Source: Ascaphus truei
Lineage: Eukaryota > Chordata > Amphibia > Anura > Ascaphidae
Length of the DNA stretch: 64,000 bases
Direction of reading: 5' to 3'
Assembly: GCA_036426205.1 (NCBI GenBank)
Contig: WSYH01000856.1
Location: 94,158-158,157, forward strand
The notes beneath the pieces were generated by a model. It did not search any database, was not told the origin of the DNA, and worked only from the letters and a program-made list of their open reading frames with translations. The translations under genes and the position numbers were made by a program. Positions 33,188-44,811 of this stretch are shown piece by piece; positions within the stretch are counted from its first letter, which is position 1; every line of letters begins with the position of its first letter.

Positions 33188-33222
33188 GATTCAACGCGTT
33201 TCGCTAGGCTTCGTCTAGAATC
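33188..33222 (-). ncRNA. Hammerhead-like motif in left arm, core mutated
   Basis: On minus: stem I GATTC/GAATC is perfect, stem II GC/GC, GAAACGCGTT intact, but CUGACGA reads TAGACGA. Probably inactive. Confidence 0.6.
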
Positions 33223-33708
33223 ATGTACCCCATTACCTTATTTCACTATTTATAGCCAATGCCTTGCTCTAATCTATCAATCAATTTTTTAAAAGAGTAC
33301 TTTATAAAGATGTAAGTGGCGATTCAAGTATATTGCATACTCTGCCGTTCAACACATAACGGCTAATCAAAAAAAGGGAGAAGGACATGGGGAAAGCAGC
33401 AATGAAAGCAGCAAATAATCAATTGTGATAGATAAATACAATACAACAATAATACTGGCTATAATAGTCCTATGATTTCTACATATATATGTTATTATAA
33501 GCAAATAAATAATCTGCACATAACATTATAATTAACACACATACTATAATATAATTTATTATAAAGCTAATCCTAAAATCATAACGACGCTTGATGCAAC
33601 TCTAAATATTCGAAGGGAAACTCCTATTAAATACTGTATCAATTAACAAATGTACAAAGTCTATCTTCATATTGGCTATAAATAGTGAAATAAGGTAATG
33701 AGGTACAT

Positions 33709-33743
33709 GATTCCTGACGAAGTCTAGCGAAACGTGTTGAATC
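33709..33743 (+). ncRNA. Type I hammerhead ribozyme candidate, intact core
   Basis: Stem I is GATTC (33,709-33,713) with GAATC (33,739-33,743), five perfect pairs. CTGACGA is at 33,714-33,720, a short stem II G-T/G-C (33,722-33,728) follows, GAA A is at 33,729-33,732, and stem III is AC/GT with cleavage position T 33,738. All core positions are present. The weak point is a two-pair stem II. Confidence 0.65.
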
Positions 33744-34439
33744 TGTTCCTGGGAGGACTTGAGATCCAAGTACTTGCAGCCGAGTGACCAGAGAGACTAC
33801 TTCTGTCCTGATTAGAGCCGTCACAGGAAGTGACGTATGTGGATGCAAAGGAGGTAGCAGGCAGAGACCGGCAGAGCGCCAGGGATCGTCAACCAGTCCT
33901 CTCCAATGAATGATACACATGTATGAAATGTAAGTGAAAATTTCGTAATCTGTTTTTGTGCAATATAGATTTCTATTGGATATACTACACTATTGTGAGC
34001 TCTCTTTACTTTTCTAGAAAACACTGGACTGAAAGACACATCCTTCAGATGTGGGACCATCACAGTGCTCCCATCAGAGAGAGGTGGATCTCTGATATGC
34101 TATTCTAATTAGAAGAAATCTGTGAGTGGGACCAACACATTCTTTTAGATAAATAGTTCACTTTCACTATTGGCTACACCATTATTTTTATTTCTTTACT
34201 TCACATATTTTTCGCGTGGCCAACAAGCCCTTATCTGGAAGACGACGCACTAGTTTCTTGTTGGTAAGATTTCTTCCCCGTATTATACATGGAATATACG
34301 AGTAGTCTCTAGTTTTGCCCCTTTTTGCTGCTTTGTCAAAACGGTTTAGTTCCGAAAATATGATAATTTTTCTTTGTATACTGCTGACCGTGTAAAAGGC
34401 TTTTGCAGGCAAGAATCCCTGCCCAGTAGAACTTGCAAT

Positions 34440-34556
34440 ATGATTATTTTGGTGCCTGAGGTAAAGTGACTTGCCCAAGGTCACACGCAAGTTCCCCCCT
34501 GGTTCAAAGTTAATGTAATTGTTTTCAGAGTCTGTCTTTACTCACTGAGCCACGCT
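34440..34556 (+). repeat. MIR/L2-3'-like fragment
   Basis: AAAGTGACTTGCCCAAGGTC followed by ACACGCAAGTT, a GGTTCAAA-like block and ACTCACTGAGCCACGC resembles the conserved 3' half of CORE-type SINEs and L2-related ends of vertebrates. Recognition is by motif only. Confidence 0.45.
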
Positions 34557-34956
34557 TTCAGCCCTAAATTATGAGCCAAAAATAAAATATCTACAAAGCT
34601 CCTACAGGCTTCTGCCTGATCAGTGTTATGGTAGAGGCAGGAGCTATTATTTTATTTATTTTGCGTTTTCATGGCATCAGACTACACCCAATTTAAGGGA
34701 CCAATTTCCTCTTAGGACCAAAGTGTACCAATGGCAGTGCTCTGTTTAACCCCTTGAGTTCCCTATGTATGTCCTGTACCCCCGGCCCCCCTGCTCCAAG
34801 CAGTGGGCTTTAAATAAATGGAGCACCTGCTGGTCAACTTAAGGCCCATTCAGAAAGACAAAATACCCCTGTCTGTACTTCATTGGGTGTGTGCTTTCAG
34901 AAAAGATATACTTTAGTGTGGTATGGTTTGCCTTGCCAAGGATGTCAACATCTGAG

Positions 34957-36545
34957 ATTACTTATTTATAAAATGTTTTACCAGGAAGTAATACATTGAG
35001 AGTTACCTCTCGTTTTCAAGTATGTCCTAGGCACAGAGTTATGATGACAAATACATGGTTACAAATACATACAGCAGGGCCCCGCTTCTCGGTTCTCGGT
35101 TATCCGGCGTTCCGCTTATACGGCGGCACCGAGAAGGGGGTCGCCATCTTGGATTTCCATTTGCGCATGCGCAGAACGGGCGGGTGCGCCCGGCGCGCAT
35201 GCGTAGACCGCAGGTTGCGCGCATACCATAGGTTGCACATGCGCAGAACTGCAAAAATGCCGGTATGCGCAGAAGTGAAAATCGCCGGATCCACTTTCCG
35301 CCGATTTTCACTTAACGGCGGGCCTCTGGAACGGAACCCGCCTTATACCAGGGGCCCTGCTGTAGTTACATTAAGTGAGCAGGTTATACATTATATACAA
35401 AACCTTGCATGCACAGTAAGAGATCATATATATTATAGGCGTATGTCACGGTTACAGACCAGTTTAAAATGAGACAGCTTTAGTTTTGAAAGAATTTACA
35501 TTGGTGGCGGCTGTGAGAGTCTCCGGTAGATTGTCCAGTTGTGAGGTGTACGGTAAGAAGAGGAGGAGCGGCCGGATACTTTTGTTGAGCCTTGGGACCA
35601 TGAACAGTCTTTTGGAGTCAGATCTCAGATAAGTGCTGCATATGGTAGGGGTGAGGAGCTTGCCCAGAAAGTATTTGAAGGCAATACAGGAAAGATGAAC
35701 TTTGAGCCTACACTCAAGTGATGACCAATCTAGTTCTTTGAGCATTTCACAGTGATGTGTTTTGTAGTTGCATTGGAGAACAAAAAGGCATATTGAATTG
35801 TGAGGGTATGAAGTTTGCTACGGTGGGTTCGGGGTGCTGAGCCATATACTATGTCCCCATAGTCGATAATTGGCATTGGCATCTGCTGTGCGATACGCTT
35901 TTTGACCAGAAAACTTAGGGAGGATTTGTTCCTATAAAGTACACTTAGTTTGTTATAGGTTTTGGATGTCACGGTATCAATGTGCATCCCAAATGTTAAA
36001 TAGGAGTCAAAACATATGCCCAAGTATTTAAAACAAGTAACAGGAGTTATGGTGGTGTTAGCATTGGTTCTGATCTGGAGCTCAGTCATTTGAATCTTTT
36101 AAAAATGTAGCCTTGGTCACAAATACCATTGTTAATCTTGTCAGTGTTTTAAAAACAGTTTGTTTTGGGAAATCCAATTTTCTAGTCTCAAAGTCAGATT
36201 GATGTATGTGTTTAAGGTTGGTGGGGCTAGGGCTGTGTGCATATAAGATTGTGTCATCTGCATACATGTGTAATGAGGCTCCCTTAAAAGCTGTAGGAAG
36301 ATCATTGATGAACACTGAGAAGAGTAGGGACCCCAGAACGGAGCCTTGAGAGACACCACAGGTGATATTCAAAGGGTTGGAGTGAGAGCCTGAGATACAC
36401 ATTTTGGGATCTACCTGATGGGTAGGAATGAAACCAGTTTAAAGAATGCTTCCCTATTCCAGAGCTCTGGAGTTTGTTGAGCAAGATAACATGATCAACA
36501 TTATCAAAAGCCTTTGCAAAATCTAGATTAGTAATCTTGATATAT
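34957..36545 (-). pseudogene. 5'-truncated LINE (L2/CR1-like), RT C-terminal half and 3' UTR
   Basis: On minus, broken frames read DFAKAFDNVDHVILLNKLQ (RT motif A, ~36,530), CGVSQGSVLGSLLFSVFIND (motif B), MYADDTILYA (catalytic YADD, ~36,260), a FKYLGICFDSYLTFG thumb block, and a C-terminal LDWSSLECRLKVHL...FKYFLGK block ending near 35,464. The remaining ~500 bases are the 3' UTR, into which a small DNA transposon is inserted (35,072-35,362). The element is cut off just before motif A and has several frameshifts. Clade assignment is by the look of the motifs; L2, CR1 or Rex-type remain possible. Confidence 0.82.
35072..35362. mobile_element. pogo/Tigger-like MITE with TA target duplication
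   Basis: TA CAGCAGGGCCCC on the left, and GGGGCCCTGCTG TA on the right. The interior is GC-rich with repeated CGGCG and GCGCATGCGCAG blocks and no transposase. TA duplication with CAG ends fits the pogo branch of Tc1/mariner. Confidence 0.75.
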
Positions 36546-36690
36546 TTTTCTTATAATAATACGCGGTTTCAACAAAGATTCCCAGCTAGAAATATTTGGG
36601 GGGGGCATATGTTACCCATGTCTAAATTTCTTGTGGCGTACACCCGTTGGAGTATGGTCTGTTGGGGGGGCATCTATTTATGCTAGGAGC

Positions 36691-38390
36691 TGTCACGGGA
36701 AGTCCAGGTATTTACACCTTTTTACCGGGATCATTCACTGAGCAAAACAAGATGGTAAAACAAATTGTAATTTATTCTATGGAAACAGACGTACACACAG
36801 TGGATTACAAAATACAAGAGAAAACACACTTACTGGGGGCCTGGGCTAAAAAAACTAGACTTTACTATGTGAAATAAGAAGTAAAACAAAGTCTTTAGTT
36901 TGACCGGGACTTGTCCCGAAATGTCCTGGAACTCAAATCGGCATGAAGTTCCTGACGCTACCGCTGTATCTGCTCCGGAGCTGCCAAAATCCCTTGACTT
37001 GGAGATAGTACCAAACGTCCTGGTACTCTTTTCGGCTTGCAATCCCAGCCACGACCTTTACGTTCTATTCTCAGAACTTGGCCCCGAAAAGTGGGACTTA
37101 GAAAATTTCTCGCCTTTTCTCGCCTTGAAATTTCTGAAGCCATCTCACTGCTATTTCTCTCAGAGCATCTTTTGGTGATTTCGAGTTTGCCGCTGCTGTC
37201 TTGGCGCATAATCTGTGAGAATCTCTGTTCCGAATTGGCTGAGGGTTTCTTCTAGTATTTCAGAGTTCATTCATGAAATACTACAGCCAATCCAAGCGTG
37301 GGAAGAATCCTACAAGCCTATCGGAGCGCTGCCAGTCTATCTAAGCCGGGCAAGCATGGATTCAGATTCTGACAAGGTTATGCGCCAACCTGGCACCTCT
37401 GCCACTTGTCAGTCAGAAGCCACCCGCTGGGTTAGGCTCTTCACAGTCTGGTCTGGGGCAAATGGTGGTCCGATGACTTCCATTCATCCCAGGACGTGAG
37501 TACTTGAACCCAGACCGGGTGCCCAAATGGCTTTCACACCTTGGCAACCTCCTGAGGCTTTCATGTTCGGGACCCAAGCAGACTTGGTGGCACCAAGCTT
37601 GGTAGCCGCATGGTCTCTTGGAACCGTGGACCTGGAAGTCCCCAGCTCATATACCGTGCACAATCATGTACGTTTATACAGTTTAATAAAAAGGTACTTT
37701 CACATAATTTTTTTAAGTCCTTTGGTTATAGGGAATATAATGAAAAAGCATACAGGTTCATTTTCACCAGCCTTATCCCCACACACTGAAAACTGGACAT
37801 AGATTGTTAAAACTCTGGCAACCTCATCTATGGTTGGAGTACCCCCGGAACCCCTATACCAGGTTCTGGGTGATCAGGGCATTAACTGGGCATCCCCCCT
37901 TATACTAGGGACCCCGTTACTGTTTCAGGGATGCTTTGCACCTCTATGCCTCATTTACCTTTCTGGTCTGTGCTGAAGCAGGGAGTCCTAGCGGTGAGTC
38001 ACGCAAGCGTTTTCAAGGGGAGATTTTACCGGAGCAATGTGTCATTGTAGCCGAGAATCCGACCAGATTCCCGTGTACATTTTTGGGCATTTTGGGTATC
38101 CAGCAACTCTGGAACCCCGCTACCTAGGCACATTCTGACAACGCTTTCTCCTTAAAAAAAACCCTTGCAACTCATAGCCTAGCAATCTCTGCTTGCTGGC
38201 ACATCTGGAAAGGTAAAACACAGAAAATTCTTTGTCACACAATTACATACATTACAGATACAATAAACAGGTTCAAGAGCTGACACTCTAAAACCCCAAA
38301 ATGGATCAGAGGTAACCAGCCGAGCATAACACCTTTATTGATGGCCTGGTTACCCCTTCACCGTCAAAGGGGCTACTTTTGCCTTGCCAA
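36691..38390 (-). repeat. LTR-like dispersed repeat A, copy A1
   Basis: Plus reads from TGTCACGGGA to CCTTCACCGTCA. On minus this is TGACGG...TGACA with AATAAA-type signals near the CA end, as in an LTR. Shared blocks with A2-A4 include CATTGAGCAAAACA-like, TTACTGGGGG, TTGACCGGGACTT, AAATCGGCATGAAGTTC, and ACCTGGGCATTAACTGG-like sequences. No protein-coding frame. After it, 38,390-39,300 has no feature that I recognise. Confidence 0.65.
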
Positions 38391-39307
38391 TAATGGTGTG
38401 CACTTTTTTTCAGCCCTTAAATATTGAGTTGTAAAGTGCCTTACACAATCGTACCGTATTGGCCAAAACAGTATGCAAACCTTTACATATTTAGGAGCAA
38501 TGTACTTGGGAGATTCAGGGCAATAACATTTTGTATTTATGTCCAAGATTACATTGAATTGAGCGAATTTGAGACATTGTGAGGCTAAGTGGGCAGTGGT
38601 CTCTTCTCATAAATTTACATTGTTTTCAACAAAGATTCCCTGCCTGAAATGTTTGTGGGGAAAATCTTGTTAAACACACACAGCTGCCTGTCTTCCCATC
38701 CTGTGATCTTTATTGGTTCTTTGATCAGTACAGGGTGGGTTAAGGGTAAAGAAAACCTTTAGAGGCCACCAAAGAAAAGCAACTTGTAATTCATTTCCCC
38801 ATAAGTGAAAGCATCCAAATCTTTGTTATTGGCACAGTTGAGGGGGATCACCTAGGAGATTCTTTTTATGGCATCCCCTTAACGTCATATGAGACGACTC
38901 TCTGGGGGTCCGTAGGATGTCATGTGATAATTGCTAATTTTCAGAGGGTGGGGGGGGGGGGAATCTTGGAGCAGGGAATGCAATGGGAAAAGAATAGATG
39001 GGAAGCCCCTTCCTTTTTCTATTGGCTGACACGACAACGTGATTGCTACCCCAAGCAATCGTAGTCAGTCTCGGAAGAACCCGTACGAAAGTGTTAATCA
39101 GACACAATAGGTCAGAGGTGTTAAAAGCAGCATTTTTTGTCTTTATTTTTGATGTACCTGAACCAGTATCCCCAGATGCTGATCTGGGGACATCACAGTT
39201 CCTGAGATAATTGTGGTATTTTTTTTTTACATTTTTTTTTTTTCTTATTTGTTTTGTTTTTTTGTTTGCTTCTTTTTGCCCGGTGGATAAAACTGTTTAC
39301 ATCTTAG

Positions 39308-39370
39308 GAAACGAAGGGTTGCTGGAAGTTGGGGGACCTTGGCTCGTCTCAGACGGACTCTCTGGTTCAG
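39308..39370 (+). CDS. Zinc-finger gene, coding exon 2
   Basis: A 63-base exon after a T-rich tract and TTTACATCTTAG, before GTAATG. The first two bases complete the Gly codon begun by exon 1 and the last base starts the next Gly codon. The translation is NEGLLEVGGPWLVSDGLSGS, an uncharged, Gly/Ser/Leu-rich linker with no domain that I know. The phase match on both sides is the main support. Confidence 0.65.
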
Positions 39371-39984
39371 GTAATGTGCAAAAAAAAAAATACATACACT
39401 CCCACAAAAAATTAGCGACACACTCCTGTGTTAAATATCAGCTCGCACTTTCAGTGTTGTACCAGTAGAACGCTACTGAATGAAATGTGCAATGAATTGA
39501 GACATGGTTATTTTCTTTTGAGTAGTCCATAAAGGGGTTTTGTTGCGTTTGTGTTGTCACTTTCGGTGCTGGATGTGCACGGAGACATGTTGCGGTTCAA
39601 TGTGTTATTCAATAAGTTACGTTTTTAAAATCAATATAACTCTTACTCCTTACTATGCCGAAACATTGGGGGATGGATGCAGAGGGCAGACACATGGCAA
39701 AGTGATCCTCCCAGGGCAGGAGGGGGATGTGCTTGTTGGGAAGGAGGTGTGTACAGTCTTCAGTTCTTCACACTTCTCCTTCCCTCTTCCTTCCTGGTGC
39801 ATGTTCTTTTGCGTTGGTGCCTCTAGAAAGGAGGGAGAAGGACGAGAACCATATCACAAAAGTTGCTGACAGATGAACAGGGGTCGAAGTGTGATGATAC
39901 TAGTGGGTACGGCGTACCACATGGTTTTTTTTTCTGCACAGACTTTTGTATAAATATATGAATATGAATACAATTCCCTTCACC

Positions 39985-41070
39985 CTTGTCATGGGAGACC
40001 AGGTCTTTTAACAAATTTAGACCGGGATTATTCAATAGGGAAAACACAGTAGTGAAATAAAATGGTGTTTATTTGGATAAAAACCTCGGAAACAACAGAA
40101 ATACAAAAGACAGAAATATACACACTTACTGGGGTCTGGAGGATGAAATCTATCCTTTCGTAGGTGCAGGGCGCCCGCTTGCAAGGGCTTACCCTGACCG
40201 GGACCTCGTCCTAGGCGTCCTGGAACTGATTTTGGCAACAAATCCCGACCGCTACATTCGATTTGTAGAACTTGGCGGCAAAAGACGGGACTTAGTCTCT
40301 GCTTGGCAGACTTTCCTAACTTCAAAACAAAACTAATTGCTCTGCTATTTGCAACAGAGCAACTTTGAAAAGCCCGGCCAAACTTCATTGACACAAGTCA
40401 CTGGATGGTCTGGTTCTCTGCCTCGGCCATCTCCTTACATAAACTCCGCTAAGCTAGCCTTAGCATGGAGGTAGGAGGAGCGACCAATCAGAGTGTGGGA
40501 ACCCTATCCACATAACAATAGAAACGGGCTTGTCTCTTGGCTGACATCAAAGGAGGAAGGTGCCAAGCCGACTCGAAAAGCCGTGTTAGCGAATATGATT
40601 TAGCCAATTGGAGAAGCGCCTACAAGCTATATCTCCCCAGCTAACTCATTGCCACCCGCTGGGCAGGCTCCACCAAAGTCTGGCAGATGCAAAAGGTGTC
40701 CCACAGGGTGCCCTTTGTTCTCCGGACCTGGCAATTCGCCCTTCCTCGCTCACCAAACGTTCTTCTCACCTATGGACATCCTCTCCTCTTTGAACTACGG
40801 ACTCTTATAGACATGCTGGCGTCTAGCAGATGCCCTACTGTATAGAGTTTCTAACAAATGTTTTAAAACATTACAAAGTACACTTTAATAAAGTTACATT
40901 TGGGGAGCTTATACTTATAAGGGATTTGGGTATTTGGGATCGAAATCCAGGAGTCGGGGGACACTGGGTTGCCTCAGTGAATTCACCCCGATACCGGCAA
41001 ATCATGCCGCTCGCCGGGGAGAATTAAAGGACTACCGGTAACTTCGGCCCCCAGAACTCTGCAAACAAAT
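39985..41070 (-). repeat. LTR-like dispersed repeat (A/B type)
   Basis: It starts GTCATGGGAGACCAGGTC and has TTTATTTGG, TTACTGGGGTCTGG and TGACCGGGACCTCGTC blocks like repeat A, then the B-type second half from ~40,655. It is interrupted at its end by the MITE at 41,073. The preceding 39,375-39,984 has no recognised feature. Confidence 0.6.
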
Positions 41071-41072
41071 TA

Positions 41073-41278
41073 CAGGCAGTCCTTGCTATCCAACGTTTTC
41101 ACTTTAAACGAATGGCATATCCAAGGCTTACAATGCAAACCTATGGGCCGTTTTTTGACGCGCAGAATGCGTTATCCAACGCTCACCGTCACTGATTAAC
41201 ATGGGACTCACTTTACAACGGTTTCACATCCAACGCTACGTCCAGAACGGATTCCGTTGGATAAACGAGGACTGTCTG
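41073..41278. mobile_element. pogo/Tigger-like MITE with TA target duplication
   Basis: TA CAGGCAGTCCTTGCTATCC on the left; on the right, read on minus, TA CAGACAGTCCTCGTTTATCC. The inverted ends extend ~25 bases with few differences. There is no transposase. It has landed at the edge of the B-type repeat after TGCAAACAAAT. After it, 41,281-41,807 is moderately GC-rich DNA without a recognised gene. Confidence 0.82.
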
Positions 41279-41807
41279 TAATTGTATTTCTACCCAAATA
41301 TCCCCCTAAAACTGACACAAAAAGAAATCTCACAGTTCTAGGGCCAAGAGAAATGAATGAAAGCAGAAAAAAGCAGGGGTCACTTTAGTTTCAACATGTA
41401 TTATCTGGTCACTGGCTAGGCAACAACCCAGTGTCTGCGTGCATGCGTGCCTGCAGGCTAGTGGCGCGTGCAGCTGTGTTCCCCAGTCTGTGCAGGAAGA
41501 AGACAGACGGCGGGCGGGCCATGACGTCCCCGGCAGGTTCGCCCTCATTGGCTCAACCGCCGGGGCATGGCCACTGGCTTGTCGCCACTACTGAATACAA
41601 TTGACTGTCTTCAGGAAAAACTGGCGTGCGATGTGACGGCCATGGGAGCTAGTTGGCGTGTCCCATTGAGGGCGGTCCTTGTCCCTGCAGCTCTCGCCAT
41701 AGGGTGCGCTCCGGGCAGGCACCGGGACTTGGCCTTATGGTGCTTCTGTAGCTATCAGGAAAGCTAGTTCAGGAGTAACTAGAGGGCTTAACCTTTATAG
41801 ATAGCCG

Positions 41808-43905
41808 TGTCACGGGAGACCAGACCAGTTTACCCTATTTACCAGGATATCTCATTGAGCAAAACAGGATGAGAAAAAATTGTAGTTTATTCACAGAAAT
41901 AGGATACCACGATGAAACAAAAATACAGACAAAAAGCACACTACTGGGGGTCTGGGGGTCGAAAACTAGATGCAGGGAACTCTAAATAAGAGTTTTCCCT
42001 TGACCGGGACTTAGCCTGTAATCTCTAGTTCCCAAATCGGCATGAAGTTCCCACATGCCACCGCTCCCTTCCTTCTGAGAACTTTGGACATTTTGACCCG
42101 GGGTTAGTACCAAATTCCTGGAACTAAAATCGGCCTGCAATCCAGCCGTGATCGCTAGTTCAATTATTAGAGATTGGGCGCAAAAACGAGACTTAGAAAC
42201 TTTCGGGCAGGCATCTCATGTTAAAACTGAAGCCGGTGCTCTGCTATTCGTGCAAGAGCACTTTTGAAAAAGCGCCCGCGCTCTTTCTACTGGGGATTAC
42301 AATCTGATTGGCTCACGGCTTTTATAGTATTTCTGAGCTTCATTCACAAAATACTACAGCCAATCACAGCGTGGGAACTTTCTCAGCAGCCAATCAGAGT
42401 GAAGCTGGTATGGAAAGGGGTCTGCGAGAAATCTGAAATTGCAAGGGAATGTGCAGTTTGCCACCTCTGTCCCGGCTATCTCATGCCACTCGCTGGATCA
42501 GGCTCCCCCAGGTCTGGCAGAACAAATGGCAACTCGGATGACTACCATTGGTCCCGCACGTGGGTAACTTGAGCCTTTCCCTGCTACCCAAATGGCTTTC
42601 ACACCTCTGACATCTTCTGGGTGCTTTAATTCCAATCTCCAGCAGACTTACTGGCACCAATTTGGTAGTCCTGGCCAGCCTGTCTGAACATCGGTTTCCG
42701 AAAGTCCCAGCTCATTACAGAACACTTCAATCTATATATTAGACGAAATAATGTTTGTTGTGAATTTGTGCTCGACAGTCATTGGCCTGCGGGTCACGCA
42801 GGGAGGAGCCAGGCAGAGAGAGAAGACCACACGCACACTCACACCTCCTACACCGTGACCACGTGCGCCTTGACCATCACCGCCACACCGTGAGCAGCCT
42901 CCTCTGCTCACACCACCCTCACCTCACACCGCGCAAACACACACACAGCCACCCCCCCACCGACTGTCAGCAGCGCCTCACCTCCCCACCCGCCGCCGAC
43001 ACAGCTCCTCGGGGGTGAAGGACAACACCACTTCCGCCGACATCCGCCTCTGCCCCACCACACCGTCTCAGCAGCGCCTCAACTCCCCGACACAGCTCCG
43101 TGAGGAGGGGGGGGGCAACCGCCGCCAGTCGCCTCTGCCCCACCACCCCCCACGCTCTCTCAGCAGCGCCTCATCTGCCACCCGCCGCCGACACTAGCGC
43201 GCCACCACCAGTCAGCAGGGGGGGAGTCAGGAGGGAGGGGAAGCCCACACATAAATACACACTGAATGACTGACACACTGACTGACTGACTGACACACTG
43301 ACTGACTGACACACACACTGACTGACGCACACACACTGACTGATGCACACACTGACTGACACGCACACACTCACTGACTGACACGCACACACTCACTGAC
43401 TGACACACACACACTTCCCCCCTCAGTTAGCTCAGCTGCCAAACACACGGTTGGGAGCGGAGCTGTGAACAGGGGGGGGGGGGGGGAACGCAGTCTTAAC
43501 AGGGGGGGGGGGGCAGAGCTGTGAAGAGGGGGGGAAGAGAGTGGAAGGGAGTTGAGGGAGGGGGAGCGAGAACATTACATCCTGGGCAACGCCGGGTATA
43601 TCAGCTAGTGTATTAATAAAAAGAAACTTTAATACATTCCTAAGTCCTGGGTATGGGGATTAGAATAGAAATTATATTTTATTTTCTATCAACCTGTATT
43701 CCCCACACACTCTCTATTGGACTTAGACTGTACCCTGAGGGTTCCCTCGCAACCTTATCTACGGTTGGAGCACCCATGAACCCAATATAGATTCTGGGCT
43801 ACCTGGGCATTAACTGGGTACCCCCCTTAACCTAAGGATCCCCTCAGTTACAGGGACACTTTTCATCCCTGTACCACATTTACCTTTCCGGGCATTGCTG
43901 AAGCA
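41808..43905 (-). repeat. LTR-like dispersed repeat A, copy A2 (split by Helitron)
   Basis: 41,808-42,730 and 43,609-43,905 align together with A1 (TGTCACGGGAGACCAG start, TTGACCGGGACTTAG, then AACCTTATCTACGGTTGGAG and GGGCATTAACTGGGTACCC). The Helitron at 42,731-43,608 sits exactly between ...CTTCAA and TGTATTAATAAAAAG, which in A1 corresponds to CAGTTTAATAAAAAG. Confidence 0.7.
42731..43608 (+). mobile_element. Non-autonomous Helitron (copy 1), precise ends
   Basis: It begins with TC (TCTATATATTAGACG) after A at 42,730. It ends with a CCTGGGCAACGCCGGG-type hairpin (43,580-43,596), TATATCAGCTAG, and T at 43,609, so it occupies an A|T target without duplication. The body has GC-rich repeats with CAGCAGCGCCTCA units (42,965-43,200) and a (CACTGACTGA)-type microsatellite (43,265-43,405). 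There is no Rep/helicase. The flanks rejoin into repeat A. Confidence 0.88.
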
Positions 43906-44142
43906 ATTGTTTTCAAACTCAAGATTTAAAAGTCGATATATGTTATTTCTGCTGAGCAGACATTTATTTCGATAAATATCAGTATCTTTTGTTACTGCCC
44001 AAACTACTTCTAGTTTTAGGTGCAAATTTTCTGCACCAAAAATCCATAGGCTACATCTAGATAAATAAATACAGTAATGTATCTGCCTAATAAGAAAAAT
44101 GAAAAACTGTGTATTATATTAATGTGTTGTCTTTATAAACAG

Positions 44143-44247
44143 GTTGTCTCAATGTGGAGCCTGGAAAGATGCTTGGAGGGGGGACGCTTGGTGTCGAGAC
44201 TCACCAGGGGGGTCAAGAGAGAGAAATCCATCCAAATCCTGGCGATG
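44143..44247 (+). CDS. Zinc-finger gene, coding exon 3
   Basis: A 105-base exon between TTTATAAACAG and GTGAGT (consensus donor). The first two bases complete Gly with the last base of exon 2 and the last G is carried into exon 4. The translation is 34 residues, CLNVEPGKMLGGG...HPNPGD, rich in Gly, Glu and His, with no known domain. It is open in the required frame and phase. A third consecutive phase-1 exon in register is the strongest argument that the four exons belong together. Confidence 0.68.
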
Positions 44248-44361
44248 GTGAGTCATTAAGCTTGGGTGAAGAAAATGGAGTAACTAGTGCTATTTACGCA
44301 AGAATGAACAACTGTCCTTCGCTAAGGATTAGTAGAAGTAAAAAATGTTACCCTGTAACAT

Positions 44362-44780
44362 TGTGACGGTAAGGGGTAACCAGGCTCTCAAAGGTCAAGC
44401 CCATGAATGGTTACCCCTGATCCGTATATAAGGGTTCAGGAGTGTTGGCTCTTGGACCCAGTAACAATGTATGCTTTACATGTACTTTCCGTTAATAAAG
44501 TATTTTTTGTGTCTTTATCTTTCCAGCATGTCAGCGAGCAGGGATTGCTAGGGCATGAGTTTCAAGGGGAGTTTTGCGGAGAAATTGTTGTCTGAATGTG
44601 CCTAGGTAGTCGGGGTACGGAGTTGTCGGTTCCCCATAAAATGTACCTGGGTATTATGCCTGATTCTCGGATACATACAAGTACATTATCACAGCAATAT
44701 CTCCCCTTGAAAACGCTTGCGCGACTCGCCGCTTGGGTTCCCTGCTTCAGCATAGCCCAGAAAGGTAAATGGGGCACAGG
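44362..44780 (+). repeat. LTR-like repeat, forward end fragment
   Basis: It starts TGTGACGGTAAGGGGTAACCAGG, the forward edge of repeat A, and continues through AATAAAGTATTTTTTGTG, GATTGCTAGGGCATGAG and TTTCAAGGGGAG blocks shared with 8.9 and 37.99 kb. Confidence 0.55.
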
Positions 44781-44811
44781 GATGAAAATGTCCCTGTAAC
44801 TGTGGTGATTG

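Larger units (their letters stand above)
32670..34250. repeat. Large inverted repeat (~590-bp arms, ~410-bp spacer)
   Basis: The left arm, 32,670-33,260, is the reverse complement of 33,671-34,250 with scattered differences. Shared blocks include GTGCGTCGTCTTCCAGATAA, the GGTCCCACTCACAGATTTCT region, AGTCCAGTGTTTTCTAG and GAATC...GAAACG. Each arm carries a hammerhead-like motif pointing outward. The whole structure lies in intron 1 of the zinc-finger gene, so the primary transcript could fold into a long hairpin. Between the arms is AT-rich unrecognised DNA. Confidence 0.85.

Noticed and set aside
34440..34556. tRNA gene
   Set aside because: A GGTTCAAA-like B-box block is present, but there is no A box or cloverleaf. 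A MIR/L2-type fragment fits better.
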